Assembly (NCBI GenBank): GCA_036346375.1
Contig: CM070501.1
Span: forward strand, 38,274,539 to 38,338,538
DNA: 64,000 nucleotides
Direction of reading: 5' to 3'
From: Guadua angustifolia
Lineage: Eukaryota > Streptophyta > Magnoliopsida > Poales > Poaceae
The position numbers were made by a program, and so were the translations under genes. Position 1 is the first letter of the stretch; each line of letters opens with the position of its first letter. Under the pieces are notes generated by a model. It was not told the origin of the DNA. It worked only from the letters and a program-made list of their open reading frames with translations, and ran no database searches. Shown here piece by piece: positions 58,905-64,000 of the stretch.

Positions 58905-60020
58905 TAGGGATGCAATCGGATCGGATATATGCCGACCGACCGATCGGATATGTTCGGATCGGATTCGGATAGTCTGGTCAGATATTTTTTCGGATTCGGA
59001 TTCGGTTTCGGATATTTGGATTCGGATTCGGAATTATACTATCCGTCGGTTCGGCATTTACCGAAAATAATCCAATCGGATATCCGAAATCTCCAACAGC
59101 AGCAATCGATAAACACCTTGTTGACTTCCGCTGCCACTGCCGTCCAAGACATCCTCGCGCTTCTCCCCGTTGTTCCGCGGCGTGCTGCTTTTCTTGAGCA
59201 TGGGCGGGCGGAGGCACCGGGGCGCGCCGGCGGCGGCGGATCTGGGGAACTGCACCCGGCCATCGATGAGTACTCGGAGGGCATCCTCTCCAGCGAGTGG
59301 CCCAAGAATTTCTCCCTCCTCAACTAAGCTGAACTCCATGCCAGGACGAAGCTGATGTACCTACACGGCGAGCCGGCGAGCACGAAGGCGCTAAGGTTGA
59401 TACGGGGGTGGAGCTCAGTTGGTCAGTGTGGTGGCGACCCGGCGCCTCCCTAGAGGTCGTCACTCCGCCTGCCCGCATCGTGTGGGTGGGTGGGTGGATC
59501 TAGGGAGGCGATGGTCGCTGCGATCGAAGCCGAGGACGGGGGTTGGACGGAGGGGGCGTGAATTGTGAACGGAAATAAACTGAGCTCTGAGCTGCCGCTC
59601 TACTTAACCGAGCTGGGTAGGGGATGATGGGCTGTAGCCTACGGGTAGTTGGGTTTTGAAATAGCGTGGCTATGGGCCTGTAGGTGGTTTTGATTTATAC
59701 AATTTGTAGTTGATTAATGTTTGCGCAAAAATGCAGTAGGTGGATTTATGTGTGCTACATGTGATATATATTCTCATACTGTTGATTAATTATTGATATA
59801 TGTGTGCTACATGCGGTATATATTCTCGTGCAATATCCGACCAAAAAATATCCGGTACCGTATCGATTCCGTTCCGTATTTGTTTCGAATCCGTGACCGA
59901 TATTATCCGCGTCGTATTCGTATCCGGTACTATCCGTATCCGATTTCGAATCCGATAAAAAATATGGTTTAAGATACGGAAAGAACGATATCCGACCGAA
60001 TCCGAGCCGATTGCACCCTA
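58905..60020. mobile_element. hAT-type transposon with captured coding-like segment
   Basis: Perfect 8-bp TSD CGGCGGCG (58897-58904 and 60021-60028). TIRs TAGGGATGCAATCGGATCGG and, from the right reading inward, TAGGGTGCAATCGGCTCGG match closely. Subterminal CGGATTCGGAT/ATCCGTATCCG arrays lie on both flanks. The interior has a GC-rich block (59120-59540) with a plus frame containing EYSEGILSSEWPKNFSLLN, which looks like a piece of a host protein I cannot name. It has no transposase. Confidence 0.88.
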
Positions 60021-60028
60021 CGGCGGCG

Positions 60029-60900
60029 GCAAAAAGGGAAGGGCACAGCAGCCGAAGTGCTTCTTCACAGCCGGATAGGCGTACACCGTCTTGGCAAGTG
60101 TGGCCTGTCCAAAGCCACCCATGCTAACCAAGGAGATATATGACGCTTAGCTTCAAGCCCTTATCCAAGATATACTGAAGTAACACGTCCAGATCGCCAT
60201 CCAGGCCTACGGTATTTCTGTCACGAACCAAAGGACATGAGGCTAAAAGACCATGAATCCATTTATCACTCGACGACTCCGTTGGCCTTTCAACTGCATG
60301 CTCTGATCGACGACGGGAGATGTCACTCAGCTGGGCCCGGATGCGCCTGATCCGAGTCCCAACGTCGTGCCGTGATCTCAGCTTACAAGAACGCAGCAAC
60401 CGCGGAGCTGCTGGCCGGCGTCGAAGATGTGGACGGCGTCCTCCGAGTCGAGCATGATGCCCCTCGTCTGGTCGATCCATGCTTCTGCGGCCACGCTGCC
60501 CTCGGTGCTGCAAACCTCCATCCCGCGCGGTAGGAAGAGCTGCATGCTGTGGAGCTCGTCACCGAGCCAGCCCACGTCCAGTGGCGTAGCTAGGATTTTA
60601 ATCATAGATGGTCCAGCTTAACTTTTTTTAACAATATAAGTGCAGCATACCAACATTTAAATAAAAAAATACCAAACACAATATGATCAAATAAAAAGCT
60701 TTAACAACCATCACGCGTACAGGAGTCGGCTGAGAAAGTCCTACGATTTTTTTCCCTACAGAAAAATACCTAAAGGCTAATGGGTTGGACCAGAGTGGTC
60801 CGTGGCCCACCGGGACCACCCTGTAGCTCCGCCCCTGCCGACGTCGCGGCCTGTGGACAAGTGGAGCTGGCCGTGGTTGGTTGCTCCGCTGGTAAGCAGG
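60029..60900 (-). pseudogene. NLR (NBS-LRR) N-terminal fragment, disrupted
   Basis: Minus strand: Rx-type coiled-coil residues DVGWLGDELHSMQLFL and EAWIDQTRGIMLDSEDAVHIFD (about 60575-60400), frameshift, then SRHDVGTRIRRIRAQLSDIS, NTVGLDGDLDVLL, and SMGGFGQATLAKTVYAYPAV where the NB-ARC P-loop (GMGGLGKTTLAKTVY) should be. The P-loop lysine is replaced by Q and the next T by A. Sequence stops at the hAT TSD at 60028. A 259-bp hAT-type MITE (60579-60837) separates it from any upstream piece. NLRs are intracellular immune receptors; this fragment lacks most of NB-ARC and all LRRs. Confidence 0.8.
60579..60837. mobile_element. hAT-type MITE inserted in the NLR fragment
   Basis: TIRs CAGTGGCGTAGCTAGG and, inward from the right, CAGGGGCGGAGCTACAGGG; 8-bp TSD CCCACGTC and CCGACGTC with one mismatch. 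The interior is AT-rich, 259 bp. The CAGTGGCGGAGC-type terminus is common in grass hAT MITEs. Confidence 0.8.
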
Positions 60901-62340
60901 GAACCTGTGCCCTATGCCATGGATCAAAGAAGCAAGGTCATGGTCGGCCATGGAAAATGGTGTTCGTCCTATCTGTTGTTGACCAAGGAGGAATCTCAGC
61001 CCACAACTGGTTTCCTATTAGTATTAGGAAGTCAATGTCAGAAGGCAGCGTTGTATTATCGCCTTTAGGCTTTTAGCAGATAATTTCGATTGTTTATGCC
61101 GAACGGATCTCCTTAGGCCCAGAGGCAGTTCTTGCCGGTTGCCGCAGCTGGGCCATCCATTCCCTGATCAATGGTGCCTATTTTTTCGAGAAGATAAACA
61201 AAATGCTACTTTCTCTGGCGCCGTAGCTCAAGAAAAATGAGCTGCTCTCTAGACCAAAGATCCAATGGAACATCTTTCTTAAGACAGCATTACGAGTCTT
61301 GCAGAAGACTAATGAGCAGCTTCGATCCATAGGGTGTTCCCCTCAACAACCATCTGTTGTCGGGCGCTGGCGACGGGGAGATGCCGGTGTGCGGCATTGG
61401 TGAGGTGGTTGTTGCAGTGCGGGGCGTCGATGCAGTTGTGAGCCGACGATATGGGGCCAACATTGTGTCCTTCTGGTCAGATCAAGCTTGGATCCGGTCA
61501 AGCTGTGCTTCCTTCCGCCGAATCTGCCTTCTTCCTTGTCAAATCCGGCCGAGCCCGTGGTGCTTGTCGTGGCTGCATATGAGGTACACATGAGGGGTTG
61601 CGGTGGCTCGATGATTGAAGCAAGCCTAGCGAGGTCTTGGTTGGCGACGTCAGTTGAGGCAATACAGCATTAATATGCGGTGGTGTGGCCCTGTCGATGT
61701 AACGTGACAGGGCGATGTTCCTGCGCAAGTGGCGCATGGTGCTGGCCAATGGCCGACCCTCGGCAGCGCGTGGTGCTCTTGCTGGAAGCGGGCCCTCAGC
61801 AGAGGGGACGGCCCGCCGCAGTGGCGTAGATGTGCGCCATGACGACACAGTGGTGGCTTGTCGCGGTGGGCGGCGTGCATGGCGCTCTGGCCTGCGGTAG
61901 CGGCCGGTGCGGGTGGTCGGCATCAAACCCCTCTGTAGCGTGTCGAGGCGGTGGCGTGTTGCGGCAGTGGTGCGCGCGCGGGCAGCAGCACGGTGGTGTG
62001 ATGGACCGCCGGTGCGTGGAAATGGTACCGTGCGTGTCATGACAGTGAGCCGATGAAGTTGTGGGAAGTCTCGTGACGGCGAGCTATGCACACTCCATGG
62101 GTTTACTTGGGGATGTCCGTGACGTCTTTGGCTCAGAGAGTTGTCGTTGAGCTAGAGGAGCGTGTCCAGTGGGCCACGACGGTGATGTGTCATGTGCTAG
62201 ACGGTGTCTTACTTCACTTTTAAGTGTTGCTTAGCTAGGGGTTCTAGACCAGGTTCTCCTCGTTTATGGTGTACTATGTAGAGCTGCTTGCTACGCTATG
62301 CCGGAGCATAAAATATGGAAAGTTACATTGAAATATGCAA
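60901..62340. other. GC-rich region without a supportable gene
   Basis: Several overlapping frames of 60-200 codons exist on both strands (the longest on the minus strand, 61498-62091) but are Arg/Pro/Ala-rich, have no recognisable motif and mirror each other. This is typical of GC-rich repeat DNA. It is possibly part of an unrecognised retroelement. Confidence 0.4.
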
Positions 62341-64000
62341 CACAACTTTACATCTACTAGTCAGGGATGCGCGCTATGCCGCGCCATGCGAAATTAGGTA
62401 CGACGGTTATTTTTGGAAAAAAGGTATGAAGACATAAACGTATTTTCGGTTTTTTTCTTGGGGGATTAGTCAAAAATATGCTAGCTATAAGTCATCGGCG
62501 AATTTGTGGCATGCACAGGCAAATTAAATGCTGAGAAATATAAAAATGCATTTCACTTTATCGATGCCTGAGAAACAAAATAGATAAGGAATAATTTGAT
62601 CTTGGAATCTATCGCTGTATGCAGTAATTGGAGATCACAAACCCAATTGCTTTGCAAAAAGATGAAGAAATAAAGGCCATGATCACGTTATCCCTTCCAC
62701 AATACATGGATGTGAGACTAAAACCATTAGTTAGCTAGCATCGCAACAACATCATTATGTGTCAAAAAAACATAGAAACCAAAAATTACGTAGCAAAATT
62801 AATACAAAAGAGGCCATATTTTTTCTAGTACTATACAATATTTTTTTTATCTACATGGTTCATGTGTGTTTATAGCAACCGTGCATCCTCCTAATACCTG
62901 TGACGACAAAAACAAAGTAATGAGTAATTTGTAACAAAAGGAAGCAAGGAAAAAATTTCGGCAGCTAAATCCTTTCAGCGGTTTCTGAAACGTGCATCAT
63001 TTTCTTTGAGCGATAAAATGTGCAGGCTGCGGAATGGGAAAATGACAGAAAAAACCTAAAGCTTGAGCGTAGCAAAACCACACAGTTCCCTAGAAATTGT
63101 GGCAGCCACTCAAAATCGATATAGCTCAGGATATCGATTTTCTCTGGTCCCTCGAATTTAGGTAGATTAGTCTACAGAGACAAATGCTACGAAATTAGCG
63201 AAATAACAGCAGCAAAATCATGACATGGACAAAAAAATATCTGCTCAAAGCAGTCAATATGATACAGATCCTAGATAGCATCCAAGGCAAAAACAAAGAG
63301 GGAGAATGAGACATAAAACAAGTGTTGTCACTTAACTAAATAAGTCACACAAACGGAAGCCAAGTAGCAATTATCTTAATTGGTAGGTCACGTCATTATC
63401 GGGTCATTTCGCTGCAATTATGCTCAGTTGCTTGAATGAAAACTTCTATCTATTTGGGTCCTTATTTATATGTGAATATACATTTTTCCCAAATCTAAAA
63501 CTCAACTTGTTTTTGCCAATCCATTAGGCTACCCTCTTCATAGTGACATATTGTCCTGGCTCCATAGCTACTGCTCTCTATAGCTCCTTCTCGTCATTGT
63601 TCTGACCGATACGATTTTCCAATAATTTGTTTCCCTTAATACATAATTAGCTATGCTAATTACATAACATCTATTAAAAGCTTGCAACTGGAATCTAGAA
63701 GGCCATAAGAGTTCGCAAACCATTGAGTCTGTTATTATCAAATTGGTAATAATTTTCAGCTTCAGATCTATATCAGTAAACCATGGTCCAAAAATTGAGT
63801 TCCACTCCTTCAGCTCTCCCACTGACAATAGCAGAACATATGATTTAAACTATAAGGTTTCAAGGGGCACATTTGGCCTGTGAAATCACAAGAAGTTTCA
63901 TAGTGGAACCTGATTGGACTATCCTCCTATCAGCTGCACATGAAGAATCTATAACCAAAACAACGACTAAAAGACATGAGTTTGCTAGTAAGAAAGCAGC
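62341..64000. other. AT-rich region without a supportable gene
   Basis: Nothing clear. One minus-strand frame at 63568-63828 (86 codons, VGELKEWNSIFGPWFTDID near its start) has normal composition and might be an exon, but no splice-linked neighbour or family match is apparent. Confidence 0.35.

Noticed and set aside
61498..62091. Minus-strand 197-codon ORF
   Set aside because: Arg/Pro/Ala-rich, mirrored by open frames on the plus strand, no motif, no splice context; treated as GC-rich non-coding.
62330..62360. Possible Helitron 3' end (CTAG followed by T)
   Set aside because: No convincing hairpin just upstream of the CTAG and no matching TC 5' end was located.

Overview
This window is plant nuclear DNA, almost certainly from a grass (Poaceae, probably panicoid). 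Four host loci with grass or other plant homologues, all on the minus strand, sit in a matrix of nested retrotransposons and DNA transposons. The evidence is multi-exon genes with GT/AG introns, grass-type LTR elements with 5-bp target-site duplications (TSDs), CACTA, hAT and Stowaway-type elements, and long AT-rich introns. All calls were made by eye without database searches. Family names rest on remembered motif patterns.

Layout. 1-9360 is repeats: the 5' part of a minus-strand Gypsy element, a decayed Copia gag split by a 3.4-kb solo LTR that itself holds a second solo LTR, and a Copia element with 238-bp LTRs. 9983-12591 is an intact six-exon gene for a plant zeta-toxin-fold P-loop protein. 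13938-24193 is a second apparently intact gene (six coding exons, about 912 residues) for a nuclear protein with a Plus-3-like C-terminus. Its last intron is 6.3 kb long and carries a 4.9-kb CACTA element (TSD GTA), which contains a rearranged Copia copy (TSD ATAAG) and a captured fragment of an XH-domain (FDM/IDN2-type) gene. A 1-kb hAT element lies just upstream of this gene.

From about 27.4 to 46.0 kb the window is a retrotransposon nest up to five layers deep. An outer LTR holds a minus-strand solo LTR; that holds a Gypsy element with both LTRs; the 5' LTR of that element holds a fourth, deleted Gypsy element; and that holds a fifth solo LTR. TSDs are exact for layers 3-5 and near-exact for layer 2. 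The layer-3 Gypsy element has no recognisable pol. It carries an antisense ORF with an acidic tail and two minisatellites.

46670-57232 is a TRAF1A/B (MATH-domain, MUSE13/14-type) gene copy. Its MATH exons contain in-frame stops and later exons contain frameshifts, yet its 3' exon of almost 1.8 kb stays fully open. 57.9-60.9 kb holds a Stowaway-type MITE, a hAT element with an 8-bp TSD, and a broken NLR N-terminal fragment interrupted by another hAT-type MITE. 60.9-64 kb has no gene I can support.

The host genes do not form an obvious pathway. The main interest is how transposons have reshaped them: an intron that tolerates a gene-capturing CACTA, a decaying TRAF1 copy, and LTRs loaded with G-box/ABRE-like or palindromic arrays.
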